Assembly: GCA_026770585.1 (NCBI GenBank)
Contig: MU646305.1
Span: 284,709-297,961, forward strand
Length of the DNA stretch: 13,253 nt
Origin: Baffinella frigidus
Taxonomy: Eukaryota > Cryptophyceae > Cryptomonadales > Baffinellaceae
Direction: 5' to 3'
Shown in pieces: positions 1-5,955 of this stretch; within the stretch, counting starts at the first letter, position 1, and the number at the start of each line of letters is the position of its first letter. The position numbers and the translations under genes were made by a program. The notes under the pieces are model-generated. The model did no database searches. It saw nothing but the letters and a program-made list of their open reading frames with translations, and was not told the DNA's origin.

Positions 1-49
1 GCGGGCGTGCGGGAGATCATCGAGACGGCGGGCCGCGCGGGCGTGTGTG
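1..49 (+). CDS. Partial exon at the left edge (unknown protein)
   Basis: Frame 1 is open from the first base and reads VREIIETAGRAGVCG, a helical-looking peptide with G/C-rich third positions. It stops at G|GTGCGTGCC, a donor type common in GC-rich algae, so the exon would end at 49 in phase 1. An alternative donor at 45 (GTGTGGTG) would give phase 2. The last codons (GCG GGC GTG TGT G) match the end of the predicted exon at 1308-1370 (GCG GGC GTT TGT G), which supports an exon boundary here. The frame continues to a TGA at about 109, so read-through cannot be excluded. No family is recognised. Confidence 0.4.
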
Positions 50-131
50 GTGCGTGCCTGCACCGGAAATCCGGGGGAAATGGAACCCGGGCGCTGCTGA
101 GTGGCCAGTGACGCGGTCAAATAACAGCGGG

Positions 132-220
132 GAACTCCAGGGCGTTTATCATACGAAATCCTACACCCTAAACCCTCAACAGGTATGATCAACGCCCTGG
201 AGTAGGTATGATAAACGCCC
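132..220. repeat. Small inverted-repeat element
   Basis: An arm CTCCAGGGCGTTTATCATAC near 136-154 is repeated in inverted form twice on the right, at 183-201 (one mismatch) and 206-222. The loop holds a short telomere-like stretch (CCCTAAACCCTCAAC, 166-180). It lies in the predicted intron after the first exon. Confidence 0.6.
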
Positions 221-225
221 TGAAG

Positions 226-304
226 ACTCGACACGGCGGCCATCCGCCTGTGGATGGCCGCCAAGCAGGACCCCGGAAACGATTCACAACATGACTCTCC
301 TGCA
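226..304 (+). CDS. Candidate short exon (unknown protein)
   Basis: The frame starting CTC at 227 reads LDTAAIRLWMAAKQDPGN, with coding-like G/C third positions. It is bounded by CCTGAAG| on the left (phase 2) and CCTGCA|GTGAAA on the right (phase 0). Caution: 235-245 and 252-262 form a perfect 11-bp hairpin (GGCGGCCATCC, 6-nt loop), so part of the apparent reading frame could be structural DNA. If it is an exon, it joins in phase to the first exon through the alternative donor at 45 and to the candidate at 669. Confidence 0.3.
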
Positions 305-310
305 GTGAAA

Positions 311-364
311 ATCATTACACACATGCTTTACTCTCACTAGTAAGACCCGAATGTGTAGTAGATT
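311..364. mobile_element. Degenerate foldback core (ACTACAC type)
   Basis: ATTACACACAT on the left and ATGTGTAGTAGAT on the right form an imperfect inverted repeat around a loop with CTCACTAGTAAG. It is the same core as in the elements at 931, 1386, 3746, 4304 and 4508, here without recognisable outer arms. Confidence 0.45.
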
Positions 365-403
365 CCGTGTGGTGCGTGCCTCCACTCGAGGCTGGAAGGG
401 GGG

Positions 404-590
404 GTATTTTAAATGTGGGGTTGTTGAATTTAGTACCAGCCACGGGCAGGTTTGGTCACGTGTCTGGGGGAATTCCCCCAGCAACGTGACCAAACGCCCC
501 TATTTGTGTGAAAAGAGGGAATTCTCTCAGCAACGTGACCAAACCTGCCCGTGACTGGTACTAAATTTAACAACCCCACATTTAGAATAC
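404..590. mobile_element. MITE-like element with 58-bp inverted arms
   Basis: Arms 404-461 and 533-590 are nearly perfect inverted repeats, starting GTATTTTAAATGTGGGG and reading inward to GGTTTGGTCACGT. The centre has an 18-bp palindrome at 464-481 (CTGGGGG/CCCCCAG around AATT) and an extra copy of the inner arm end (CAACGTGACCAAAC near 482 and 532), as if the tip had been duplicated. No coding capacity is seen. The short flanking motif GTGGTGCGTGCC lies on both sides (369-380, 596-607). The left flank (CCACTCGAGGCTGGAA) resembles 1733-1747 beside the element at 1733-1890, which suggests one family. Confidence 0.8.
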
Positions 591-668
591 TCCCTGTGGT
601 GCGTGCCACAGGCTCCTGCCTTCAACCTCTTTGCTAAACCCTAAACCATCAACCTCGTTCTAATGCAG

Positions 669-745
669 GGCCCTGCACATTCCCGCACCCCAGCCAGCCA
701 CAACGTTGAAGGCGGGTCTTCCGGGGGAAGTCCTCCCACGCAAGA
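669..745 (+). CDS. Candidate exon, 3' boundary uncertain (unknown protein)
   Basis: A good acceptor (CGTTCTAATGCAG|GGC, with possible branch points upstream) opens a frame reading GPAHSRTPASHNVEGGSSGG, Ser/Gly/Pro-rich. Possible donors are GGGGGAA|GTCCTC (ends 729, phase 1, compatible with the exon at 1308) and CAAGA|GTGTAG (ends 745, phase 2) inside the arm of the next element. A 14-bp palindrome (TGCAGGGCCCTGCA, 664-677) straddles the acceptor. No family is recognised. Confidence 0.35.
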
Positions 746-905
746 GTGTAGAGCTGACTGTCTTACAGGGAAAATAGTCAGATCTGACTATTTTTTAAGT
801 TCATAAGTGGACATTCTCTCCAGAGAAAAATCGAAATTTCGGAAAGTTGGTACAAATTCCGTGTGGACTGACTTGTTTTCCCAGGTCAGCCCTACACTCT
901 TGCGT
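738..905. mobile_element. MITE-like element with 21-bp arms
   Basis: Arms 738-758 and 885-905 are inverted repeats with one mismatch (ACGCAAGAGTGTAG outward ends). The similarity continues inward with gaps (CAGGGAAAATAGTC against CTGGGAAAACAAGTC). The interior has a 24-bp perfect palindrome at 771-794 (AAAATAGTCAGA and its mirror) and CGAAATTTCG at 831-840. No ORF is present. Confidence 0.7.
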
Positions 906-930
906 GCCTGTTGTCCCGGTTGATCTCACA

Positions 931-1064
931 GGAAAACGGTTTTGATTTAAAACTTTCTGGCGATGAAATTCACTACACATAAATAATGAGTTTTACTAGT
1001 ACTATTACAGCATCCGTGTAGTAATTTTCATTGATTCCAATTGTTGAAAATTAAAACCGTTTCC
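931..1064. mobile_element. MITE-like element with ACTACAC core
   Basis: Outer arms GGAAAACGGTTTTGATTTAA (931-950) and AAAATTAAAACCGTTTCC (1047-1064) are imperfect inverted repeats. Inside them sit GAAATTCACTACAC (965-978) and GTGTAGTAATTTTC (1016-1029) around an AT-rich loop with TTTTACTAGTACTATTA. The core is shared with other elements in the window while the outer arm differs. Confidence 0.65.
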
Positions 1065-1140
1065 CTATGCGATCCTGCGGCACCCCCTCGGGGATTCTGT
1101 CGGCTAAGGCACCAACGTGACACAGGCTTTCCCTCAGTTT

Positions 1141-1307
1141 CATAGGCTAACGTCCTGAAAATGAGGTAGTTAGGCATACGGCATTGCCTAGGACCTCCTA
1201 CCGTAGGCCGAGGGATCCTAGGACCAAAAAGTCTCGGCCTACGGTAGGAGGTCCTAGGCAATGCCGTAGGCCTAACTACCCCATTTTCAGGCCGTTACCC
1301 TATTAAG
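1141..1307. mobile_element. MITE family B copy 1, long arms; right end is a splice acceptor
   Basis: Arms 1141-1212 and 1233-1303 are about 70 bp with few mismatches (CATAGGCTAACG...CTACCGTAGGCCGAG). The spacer is about 20 bp. The arm carries GTAGTTAGGC and CCTAGG/CTACGGTAGG motifs. A second copy lies at 5356-5541. The right terminus TTACCCTATTAAG ends in AG and is followed at once by the predicted exon at 1308, as in the second copy. Confidence 0.8.
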
Positions 1308-1370
1308 TTGACGCCTTCATCGCGAAACTTTTTGTTCTCAGTGTAATTTACGAAGTGGCGGGCGTTTGTG
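1308..1370 (+). CDS. Predicted symmetric 63-nt exon (VDAFIAKLF module)
   Basis: The exon follows CCCTATTAAG| and ends at TTTGTG|GTGAGGGC, a strong donor. It is phase 1 at both ends and a multiple of three. It reads VDAFIAKLFVLSVIYEVAGVC in the joined frame, hydrophobic with charged residues. A related peptide (VDVFIVTLFGFGAIHEE) follows another acceptor at 1961, also starting TT-GA(C/T) in phase 1. Many differences between the two are synonymous or conservative (CTT/TTG, ATC/ATT, GCC/GTC), as expected for diverged coding copies. No family is recognised; a membrane segment is possible. Confidence 0.45.
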
Positions 1371-1385
1371 GTGAGGGCTATTCTC

Positions 1386-1521
1386 ATCTCCACAAAAGAA
1401 TTAATTGATTGCTTTTGGTGCAACAAAATTCACTACACAAACGCTTGACTATTACTTTTATGAGCAAATCGTGTAGTAATTTGCGTTGCCAAAAGCAACT
1501 AATTAATACTTGTATGGAGAT
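1386..1521. mobile_element. MITE family C copy 1 (ATCTCCACAAAAG arms, ACTACAC core)
   Basis: Left arm ATCTCCACAAAAGAATTAAT and right arm AATTAATACTTGTATGGAGAT form an imperfect inverted repeat with GCTTTTGG/CCAAAAGC inside. The core is CACTACAC (1431) and GTGTAGTA (1471) around ATTACTTTTATGAGC. A second copy with the same order lies at 4304-4440. It lies in the predicted intron after 1370. Confidence 0.8.
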
Positions 1522-1533
1522 TAATTCCGCGTG

Positions 1534-1692
1534 CCTTGGTCGGATAGCGAGGGGGCAAACGGATCTTTTCAATTCGGGTACGAATTCAAAAGTTGGTACC
1601 AGTCGTGTCCTGTTTGTGGGTGCCAAACTACCCGATGGGCACTTTGGCAACAAATTGCCCGATCCATTTGCCCCCTCGCTATCCGAGCAAGG
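1534..1692. mobile_element. MITE-like element with 32-bp arms
   Basis: Arms 1534-1565 and 1661-1692 are inverted repeats with about four mismatches (CCTTGGTCGGATAGCGAGG...). Inside are two smaller inverted repeats: TTTTCAATTCG/CGAATTCAAAA and TGCCAAA/TTTGGCA. No second copy is seen. Open frames across it are imposed by the symmetric arms and are not genes. Confidence 0.75.
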
Positions 1693-1732
1693 ATCCTAGA
1701 TCATACAGTGCCCCCCCGTCGATTATGGCTTC

Positions 1733-1890
1733 CCACTCGAGGCTAGAAATAGGACTATTTTAAAACAGTTCTTTCACAAGTGCAGGGGAAAAAAGAAGTG
1801 TGTAGTAATTTTCACACAAATAGGGGCCGTTGGTCACGTAGCTCAAGTTATAACTTGAGCTACGTGACCAACCATGCCCGTGACTGGTGG
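1733..1890. mobile_element. Decayed relative of the 404-590 element with a perfect 44-bp palindrome
   Basis: CCACTCGAGGCTAGAA (1733-1748) and CTATTTTAAAAC match the left side of the 404-590 element, and TGCCCGTGACTGGT (1875-1888) matches its right arm. The centre holds a perfect 44-bp palindrome without spacer (1829-1850 and 1851-1872; GTTGGTCACGTAGC at each outer end). A half-core TGTGTAGTAATTTTCAC lies at 1800-1816. This looks like a rearranged copy whose tip has become a full cruciform. Confidence 0.6.
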
Positions 1891-1960
1891 TCGCAGGGCA
1901 ATACTCGACCGGGTTTTCGAGGCAAAAATCGAGTCTCACGTGACAATCGGCGTCACTCAG

Positions 1961-2021
1961 TTGATGTCTTCATTGTAACATTGTTCGGTTTCGGGGCGAT
2001 TCACGAAGAGACAGACCTGCC
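1961..2021 (+). CDS. Predicted exon related to 1308-1370, 3' end uncertain
   Basis: After GGCGTCACTCAG| the frame reads VDVFIVTLFGFGAIHEETDL, resembling the 1308 exon in its first 16 or so residues and sharing its phase 1 start. The frame meets TAG at 2023-2025. Either a donor at 2022 (GTAGTC, phase 2) ends the exon, or the TAG is a real or degenerative stop. The diverged 3' part lacks the GVCG ending of the first copy. No family is recognised. Confidence 0.4.
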
Positions 2022-2134
2022 GTAGTCAAACACCGCACGCCAAGAAATCCTGAGGCCTGCTAGTCCGCCGACAAAGCCCGTGTGCTCTGATATCCTGTCG
2101 GAACGAACCGCTGGTTATTTCCCAAGTGGATTGA

Positions 2135-2304
2135 CCACACGAGGCCACCCATGCGAACAGAACAAACGGGACTTTTAAAGTTTTGTGGGGAAATGATCAC
2201 GTTACCGACCGCTGAGCGGTCGGTCGGTTACCTTATCCGTGATCATTTCCCCACAAAACTTTAAAAGTCCCTTTTATTCTGTTCGCATGGGTAGCCTCGT
2301 GTGG
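2135..2304. mobile_element. Foldback element with 66-bp arms
   Basis: Arms 2135-2200 and 2239-2304 match at 63 of 66 positions as inverted repeats (CCACACGAGG...GAAATGATCAC). The short centre is itself an inverted repeat (CCGACCGCT/AGCGGTCGG around one base). The high arm identity suggests a recent or conversion-maintained element. No ORF and no second copy are seen. Confidence 0.85.
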
Positions 2305-2338
2305 GACTGCACGCTCCTTCGACCATGCTCGCCTTTAA

Positions 2339-2455
2339 AGGGGTATCTCGCGCATCAGAAACCGACCCCTCCCTAGGACCACCGTAGGGCCCTAGGCATA
2401 GGCCTACTGTAGAGTCCTAGGAAAAGGCGGTTTCTTATGAGCGAGGTACCCCTGT
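2339..2455. mobile_element. TA-flanked MITE family D copy 1
   Basis: The right end reads CGGTTTCTTATGAGCGAGG then TACCCCTG, followed by TA; the left end (AGGGGTATCTCGCGCATCAG) is diverged. The middle has CCTAGGACCACCGTAGGGCC and a mirrored CCTACTGTAG. Other copies lie at 6521, 6634, 7260 and 11731. Confidence 0.75.
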
Positions 2456-2841
2456 ATCGTACACGCCTCCATCGCGATAGGGCGGTGTGTATATAAATTG
2501 GCCGCACACACATTTAAGAATTGGCACAGATTCTCGGCTCTGGTCGACAAATTATCGACTTTGTTTACTATTGCGGTGTTTTCGCGACCAACTCGTAAAC
2601 GCCCTCCCCGCACTGAGCGGGGCTCTGAAACTCCACTGCGAATCCGGATATTTTGTAAAGTTTATTCACCCACAAAATCTGTCGACTTAGATACGAGGTA
2701 CCCGTAATGGGTACTGCTTCACTACACATTCGCAGGTGAGTTGACTAATACAAAAACTCCGCCCTGGCAGTGAACTCCCTCGAACAGACCGATAAAGTTT
2801 GAATGTTTCAAAGGACTCTGGCCACGAAAAGGTGTGAAGAC
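2456..2841. other. No clear gene; small inverted repeats
   Basis: I see no supported exon here. Minor structures are CCCCGC/GCGGGG (2606-2622), GTACCC/GGGTAC (2698-2714) and a lone CACTACAC (2720-2727) like the left half of the MITE core. This suggests old element debris. Confidence 0.4.
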
Positions 2842-2862
2842 TGAAGAGAGGTCCTCTCTTCA
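2842..2862. repeat. 21-bp hairpin
   Basis: TGAAGAGAGG and CCTCTCTTCA are a perfect inverted repeat around one base. Confidence 0.7.
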
Positions 2863-2892
2863 TTCAGATCTAAATGGCCTCCCCTGACAGGC

Positions 2893-3009
2893 GTTGCGCT
2901 GCCGCTCCTCTTCGACCCTCCCCACCCTCCCGACGCCTCCCCCGACGGACCCGCCTCAGGACCGGCCCCCAAAGGTTCCTCCCCAACCCCCAGCTCTGCC
3001 TGAGTCAAA
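2893..3009. other. Pyrimidine-rich stretch, possible exon of undecided strand
   Basis: Both strands are open. The plus strand after CCTGACAG| reads Pro/Thr-rich (STLPTLPTPPPTDPPQD), and the minus strand reads Gly/Glu-rich (GAGPEAGPSGEASGGWGG). It could be a disordered exon on either strand or simple C-rich DNA. The 3' part overlaps the arm of the next element. Confidence 0.25.
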
Positions 3010-3189
3010 CGCGGACGTTTTGAACCGTTGTGGTTTAGTGTATTTACCAGAATAAATACACATACTGGGCTCACCATAAAACACATGTAGTGCAGAAACT
3101 CGAGTACACGAGGGCAACTTATTAATTAATCAATTAATTGATTAATTAAACAGCTTTTATGGCGAGCCCAGTTTCACTCAGGCAGAGCT
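2992..3189. mobile_element. Inverted-repeat element with an interrupted left arm
   Basis: The right arm 3151-3189 pairs with 2992-3009 (AGCTCTGCCTGAGTCAAA) and, after a jump of about 54 bp, with 3064-3082 (ACTGGGCTCACCATAAAAC). The left arm has thus been split by an insertion at about 3010-3063, which has its own GTGTATTTA/TAAATACAC hairpin (3038-3061). The centre holds a 28-bp perfect AT palindrome at 3122-3149 (TTAATTAATCAATT and its mirror). Confidence 0.65.
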
Positions 3190-3222
3190 AACACGTGCGG
3201 TTTCGGGGACGGTTTGCGACGT

Positions 3223-3286
3223 GTGCAGTTGTCCTGCGCCGTGCCGACTATGCTAGGCTCCAATTTGTCCGGCGCCCGTGCTAATG
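3223..3286 (+). repeat. Diverged direct repeat, copy 1 of 2
   Basis: GCAGTTGTCCTGCGCCGTGC, then GGCTCCAATTTGTCCGGCGC. Copy 2 is at 3503-3562. In both copies a CCAG lies downstream; in the second it is the predicted acceptor of the exon at 3563. Confidence 0.6.
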
Positions 3287-3318
3287 CCACAAGCTAACGC
3301 CAGCGGACCCTTTAGCCC

Positions 3319-3397
3319 ACGGTAGGAACCCCCCCTCCTCCTACGACGTTTTTTTAAAAAAGGGCGTTAAACATTGTGGGAGGGGGGCTCCTACCGT
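3319..3397. mobile_element. Short inverted-repeat element
   Basis: ACGGTAGGAACCCCCCCTCC (3319-3338) and GGAGGGGGGCTCCTACCGT (3379-3397) pair around a centre with a T7A6 run (3349-3361). The CTACCGTAGG motif is shared with families B and D. Confidence 0.65.
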
Positions 3398-3502
3398 AGG
3401 CAATCCGTAGCCTCCAAGTACCTCGCTGGCGTGGGCGTTTTGCATGAGTGCTCACCGGAAATGAGGCAGGAGTCGACACCGTGAGCAGTTGCCGACGCCG
3501 TG

Positions 3503-3562
3503 AGTAGTTGTCCTGCACCGTGCTGGCTCCAATTTTTCCGACGCCCATGCTCACACCGCCAG
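3503..3562 (+). repeat. Diverged direct repeat, copy 2 of 2
   Basis: GTAGTTGTCCTGCACCGTGC, then GGCTCCAATTTTTCCGACGC. Relative to the following exon this would be the 3' part of an intron (pyrimidine-rich, ending CACACCGCCAG). Confidence 0.6.
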
Positions 3563-3680
3563 TCGGAGGATCTTGGCCCGCCTTGCCGCCCGGAAATCTG
3601 GCAGGTGTCTGACGCGCGCACGGCAGGGTGGAGAGCAACGCTCGACAAGGTCAGCGGAGGCGGGGCAACGCCGGATGCAG
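3563..3680 (+). CDS. Predicted exon (unknown protein), strong donor
   Basis: After CACACCGCCAG| the frame reads SEDLGPPCRPEIWQ then VSDARTAGWRATLDKVSGGG, ending GATPDA plus one base at GATGCAG|GTAAACCC, one of the best donors in the window. It starts in phase 0 and ends in phase 1. An alternative acceptor inside (TCTGGCAG|GTG) keeps the same frame. It joins in phase to the exon at 4134 to give PDAGAAASDK. The intron after it begins with telomere-like sequence. No family is recognised. Confidence 0.5.
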
Positions 3681-3745
3681 GTAAACCCTAGACTCTCAAC
3701 CCTAAACCCTCATTCTCAAACCCTGAACCCTGAACCCCGAATCTA
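3681..3745 (+). repeat. Telomere-like array (CCCTAAA/CCCTGAA variants)
   Basis: Degenerate heptamers start directly at the donor (GTAAACCCTAG...). The C-rich strand is on plus, the sense strand of the predicted gene. The element at 3746 separates it from the array at 3913. Confidence 0.8.
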
Positions 3746-3912
3746 ATCCCGCCAGGTATTTGATTTAAATGCTTTGGAGTTCCCCGAATCAACGAAATTT
3801 ACTACACAATTGGCCAAATCAGTCGTGTCCAGCCCTGGACGTGACCAATTGTGTGGTAAATTTCATGTATTCGGGGAACTCCCAACCATTTAAAACAAAT
3901 ACCTGGCGGGAT
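3746..3912. mobile_element. MITE family A copy 1, 68-bp arms, inside an intron
   Basis: Arms 3746-3813 and 3845-3912 are inverted repeats: ATCCCGCCAGGTATTTG outside, then TTTAAATG, a GAGTTCCCCGAAT block, and GAAATTTACTACACAATTGG inside. The second copy is at 4508-4677. It sits between two blocks of telomere-like repeat within the predicted intron 3681-4133, as if it had inserted into the array. Confidence 0.85.
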
Positions 3913-4133
3913 GAAATCCCGAACCTGAACCCTGCACCACAAACCCCGAACCCTGAATCCCGACCCCCAAACCCCGATCCCCGAACCCTGAACCCTGCAC
4001 CCCGAACCCCGAACCCTGAACCCTTCACCACGAACCCCGAACACCGAACCCCGAACCCCGAACCCCGATCCCCGAACCCTGGACCCTGCACCACGAACTC
4101 CGAACCCCGAACCCCGAAACCCTGCACCCCCAG
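3913..4133 (+). repeat. Telomere-like array dominated by CCCCGAA
   Basis: About 30 degenerate heptamers, mostly CCCCGAA and CCCTGAA with CCCTGCA/CCTTCA interruptions. Plus-strand frames across it (RTPNPEP-like) are repeat artefacts. The array ends CCCTGCACCCCCAG|, which works as the acceptor of the next exon, so it forms the intron's polypyrimidine 3' part. Confidence 0.85.
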
Positions 4134-4217
4134 GGGCGGCAGCGAGCGACAAGGCGGCAGCAGCGCGGATGACGGGGGTGATGCAGAGTGTGCTCAAAGG
4201 CATGCGGGAACTGCGAG
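4134..4217 (+). CDS. Predicted 84-nt exon (unknown protein)
   Basis: It is bounded by CACCCCCAG| and CTGCGAG|GTAACT and is phase 1 at both ends. It reads AAASDKAAAARMTGVMQSVL then KGMRELR, an Ala-rich, probably helical segment with coding-like third positions. It joins in phase with 3563-3680 and with 5131-5201. Just after the donor lies a 22-bp motif (ACTTCCCGAGGCGGGCTCGT, 4221 on) that recurs as a tandem array at 6784-6850. Confidence 0.5.
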
Positions 4218-4303
4218 GTAACTTCCCGAGGCGGGCTCGTCCTACACGAGGCGGTGTGCAGGTTTCGTGGTTTACGGCTCAGGGTTTAGCGTTGAGCACA
4301 TTC

Positions 4304-4440
4304 ATCTCCACAAAAGTATTAATTAATTGCTTTTGGCGCAGCGAAATTTACTACACAAATGCTCTACAATTACTTTTGTGAGCAAATTGTGTAGTAATTT
4401 TCGTTGCCCAAAAGCAATTATTTAATACTTCTATGGAGAT
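4304..4440. mobile_element. MITE family C copy 2
   Basis: Same order as 1386-1521: ATCTCCACAAAAGTATTAAT, GCTTTTGG, GAAATTTACTACAC, loop with TTACTTTTGTGAGC, then GTGTAGTAATTTTCG, CCAAAAGC and TACTTCTATGGAGAT. It lies in the predicted intron 4218-5130. Confidence 0.85.
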
Positions 4441-4507
4441 TAACATAGGGTTCGGGCTCCCGATGCGTGGACATGGGCAACCGGGCGTTTCGGCTGGGCG
4501 CGTGATT

Positions 4508-4677
4508 TCATTCGGTCAGGTATGTGATTTAAATGGTTCGGAGTCCCCCGAATGCACGAAATTTACTACACGTGTGTCACGTCCAGCCCTTACTATTACT
4601 AGTATGATCAAACGTGTAGTAAATTTCGTGCATTCGGGGGACGCCGAACCATTTAAATCAAATACCTGACCGGATGA
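4508..4677. mobile_element. MITE family A copy 2
   Basis: The arms begin TCATTCGGTCAGGTAT and end ATACCTGACCGGATGA. The inner arm has GAGTCCCCCGAATGCACG and AAATTTACTACACG. The loop (TTACTATTACTAGTATGATC) matches the core loop of other families. Matches to copy 1 show these are two members of one family with conserved termini and different centres. Confidence 0.85.
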
Positions 4678-4726
4678 GATTCTGTGCTGCGTAGAAAGTA
4701 GGCGGCATCTGTTCTGGCACGGCGCC

Positions 4727-4850
4727 CTCATCCGGCGAAGCTTGTTTTTCTTTCAGAACCCGGCATCGAAAATTACTACACAATTCGTTCTTACTAGCAA
4801 TATTAAAGCATGTGTGCCAGATTCTGAAAGAAAATAGGGTTTCCCGGATC
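4727..4850. mobile_element. Decayed foldback element with half core
   Basis: TTTTTCTTTCAGAA (4745-4758) pairs with TTCTGAAAGAAAAT (4822-4835). A core half GAAAATTACTACACA (4769-4782) faces a decayed partner (TGTGTGCCA). The ends carry CATCCGG/CCGGATCATC, similar to the termini of family A. Confidence 0.55.
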
Positions 4851-4897
4851 ATCCCGTAGCGTGGAAACGGGCGCCCGGGCCTTGCAACCTGACGCGA

Positions 4898-5062
4898 GAT
4901 TTCGTCCGGTCGAGTATTCATAATGAATACGATTTCGGGGATCTCCGATCCAATTCTGTGTATCTTAAGGCTGTAAATGAAGGGTAGATAGACAACTGTC
5001 TTATTTCTACCCTTAAGATACACCAAAATCGTATTCATTATGCATACTCGGCGGGATTAGAT
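4898..5062. mobile_element. Foldback element with GATTTCGTCCGGTCGAGTAT terminus
   Basis: The outer arms (4898-4942 and 5026-5062) pair through ATTCATAATGAATACGATTT. An inner pair GTGTATCTTAAGG/CCTTAAGATACAC (4958-4970, 5011-5023) carries on the symmetry. The terminal motif resembles those of family A and of the element in intron 5956-6120, which suggests one mobilising machinery. Confidence 0.75.
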
Positions 5063-5130
5063 TGCTTGGTCGGCGGATGCTCGCACGAACCCTAGCTCTA
5101 CCTCACTCGGCTTAGCCGACTATTCTCAAG

Positions 5131-5201
5131 TTGACATCCTGGGTGTGCGGTACAACTCCGTCTGTTTCGGGGCGGAAAAGAGCCCGGGCTCACCAAATTT
5201 G
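5131..5201 (+). CDS. Predicted exon (unknown protein)
   Basis: It follows GACTATTCTCAAG| and starts TT-GAC in phase 1, like the exons at 1308 and 1961. It reads VDILGVRYNSVCFGAEKSPG then SPNL and ends at TTTG|GTGAGA in phase 0. An 18-bp palindrome (CTCACCAAA and its mirror, 5189-5206) spans the donor. It joins in phase to 4134-4217 and 5542-5695. Similarity to the other VD- exons is limited to the start. Confidence 0.4.
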
Positions 5202-5355
5202 GTGAGAACAGACTGGGACAGCGCTAGACCGCCCCCCCAAAGAGCGCTTTAGTCTCGTGAAACGCACGACTCTCGCACCCTGCACCCTCAACCCCTGCAC
5301 CTCAAACCGTTTCCAAAAACCGTGTTGTTGGGGCGGGTGGCGGGATTCGCAGCTT

Positions 5356-5541
5356 CATAGGCTAACGGACTAAATATGGGGTAGTTAGGCCTACGGAACT
5401 GCCTACCGTAGGCCGTAGGGCTCCAAGGCCTACGGTAAGGCTCCTATGACCAAAAAGTCCTAGGATTTTGGCCTACAGTAGGAGGTCCTAGGCAATCCCG
5501 TAGGCCTAACTACCCCATTTTTGGTCAGTTACCCTATTAAG
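5356..5541. mobile_element. MITE family B copy 2; right end is a splice acceptor
   Basis: The ends match copy 1 (CATAGGCTAACGG left, CAGTTACCCTATTAAG right), as do the GTAGTTAGGCCTACGG and CCTACCGTAGGCC blocks. The centre is longer and partly duplicated (two CCTACGGTA-type segments, CCAAAAAGTCCTAGG). The terminal AG is the acceptor of the predicted exon at 5542. Confidence 0.8.
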
Positions 5542-5695
5542 GTATCTCTCATCCGTAGACATCTGCATGTATCCCTAATCCGTAAACCAATGGCAGAGGC
5601 GGGGGGCGGGATCCGATACCTGCATCTAGTGGTGCCTGCCGTTCCAGGGGCTGGCGCCGACCAGAGCACTCCGCTTCGGACCGCCGAAGGGGTCG
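5542..5695 (+). CDS. Predicted exon (unknown protein)
   Basis: It starts right after the family B element (CTATTAAG|GTA, phase 0). It reads VSLIRRHLHVSLIRKP, then MAEAGGGIRYLHLVVPAVPG, then AGADQSTPLRTAEGV. It ends at GTCG|GTCCCT in phase 1 (or at 5691 in phase 0), just before a telomere-like array. A weaker internal acceptor (CGTTCCAG|GGG, 5648) is possible. The N-terminal part contains a near-repeat (VSLIR twice). No family is recognised. Confidence 0.45.
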
Positions 5696-5698
5696 GTC

Positions 5699-5823
5699 CC
5701 TCGACCCTGAACCCTCAACCCTGAACCCTAAACCCTAAACCCTAATCCCTGAACCCTAAACCTTACACCCTCAACCCCACACCCTACACCCTGAACCCTC
5801 AACCATACACCCTAAAACCTGAG
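5699..5823 (+). repeat. Telomere-like array inside a predicted intron
   Basis: About 17 heptamers of CCCTGAA, CCCTAAA and CCCTACA type with the C-rich strand in sense orientation. The array fills almost the whole predicted intron 5696-5823, which ends CCTAAAACCTGAG|. Confidence 0.85.
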
Positions 5824-5955
5824 CTCCCACGCAAAACCTAGCCCCGCTCATCCCGATTCCAAATCCCCTAGTTCCCCCAACCAGAACCGATTTCGAAATG
5901 TACCGGTCCCCGCCCATGGTGCCTGAGTTCGCGCGCATGCCCCCCGTCCACACAA
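5824..5955 (+). CDS. Predicted exon (unknown protein)
   Basis: The frame reads PTQNLAPLIPIPNPLVPPTR, then TDFEMYRSPPMVPEFARMPP, then VHT, with Pro-rich and acidic parts and good codon character from about 5886. The acceptor could be 5824, 5842 or 5872; all are phase 1 and give the same frame. The donor ACACAA|GTTACAG ends it in phase 1. It joins in phase to the terminal exon across an intron that is essentially one foldback element. Confidence 0.5.

Noticed and set aside
1028-1653. ORFs across the elements at 931, 1141, 1386 and 1534
   Set aside because: They follow the symmetric element arms on both strands and change character at element edges.
3769-4221. Long plus-strand ORF with RTPNPEP-like repeats, and its antisense frames
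   Set aside because: The frame is produced by heptamer repeats without stops and by the MITE arm; only the last 84 nt look like an exon.
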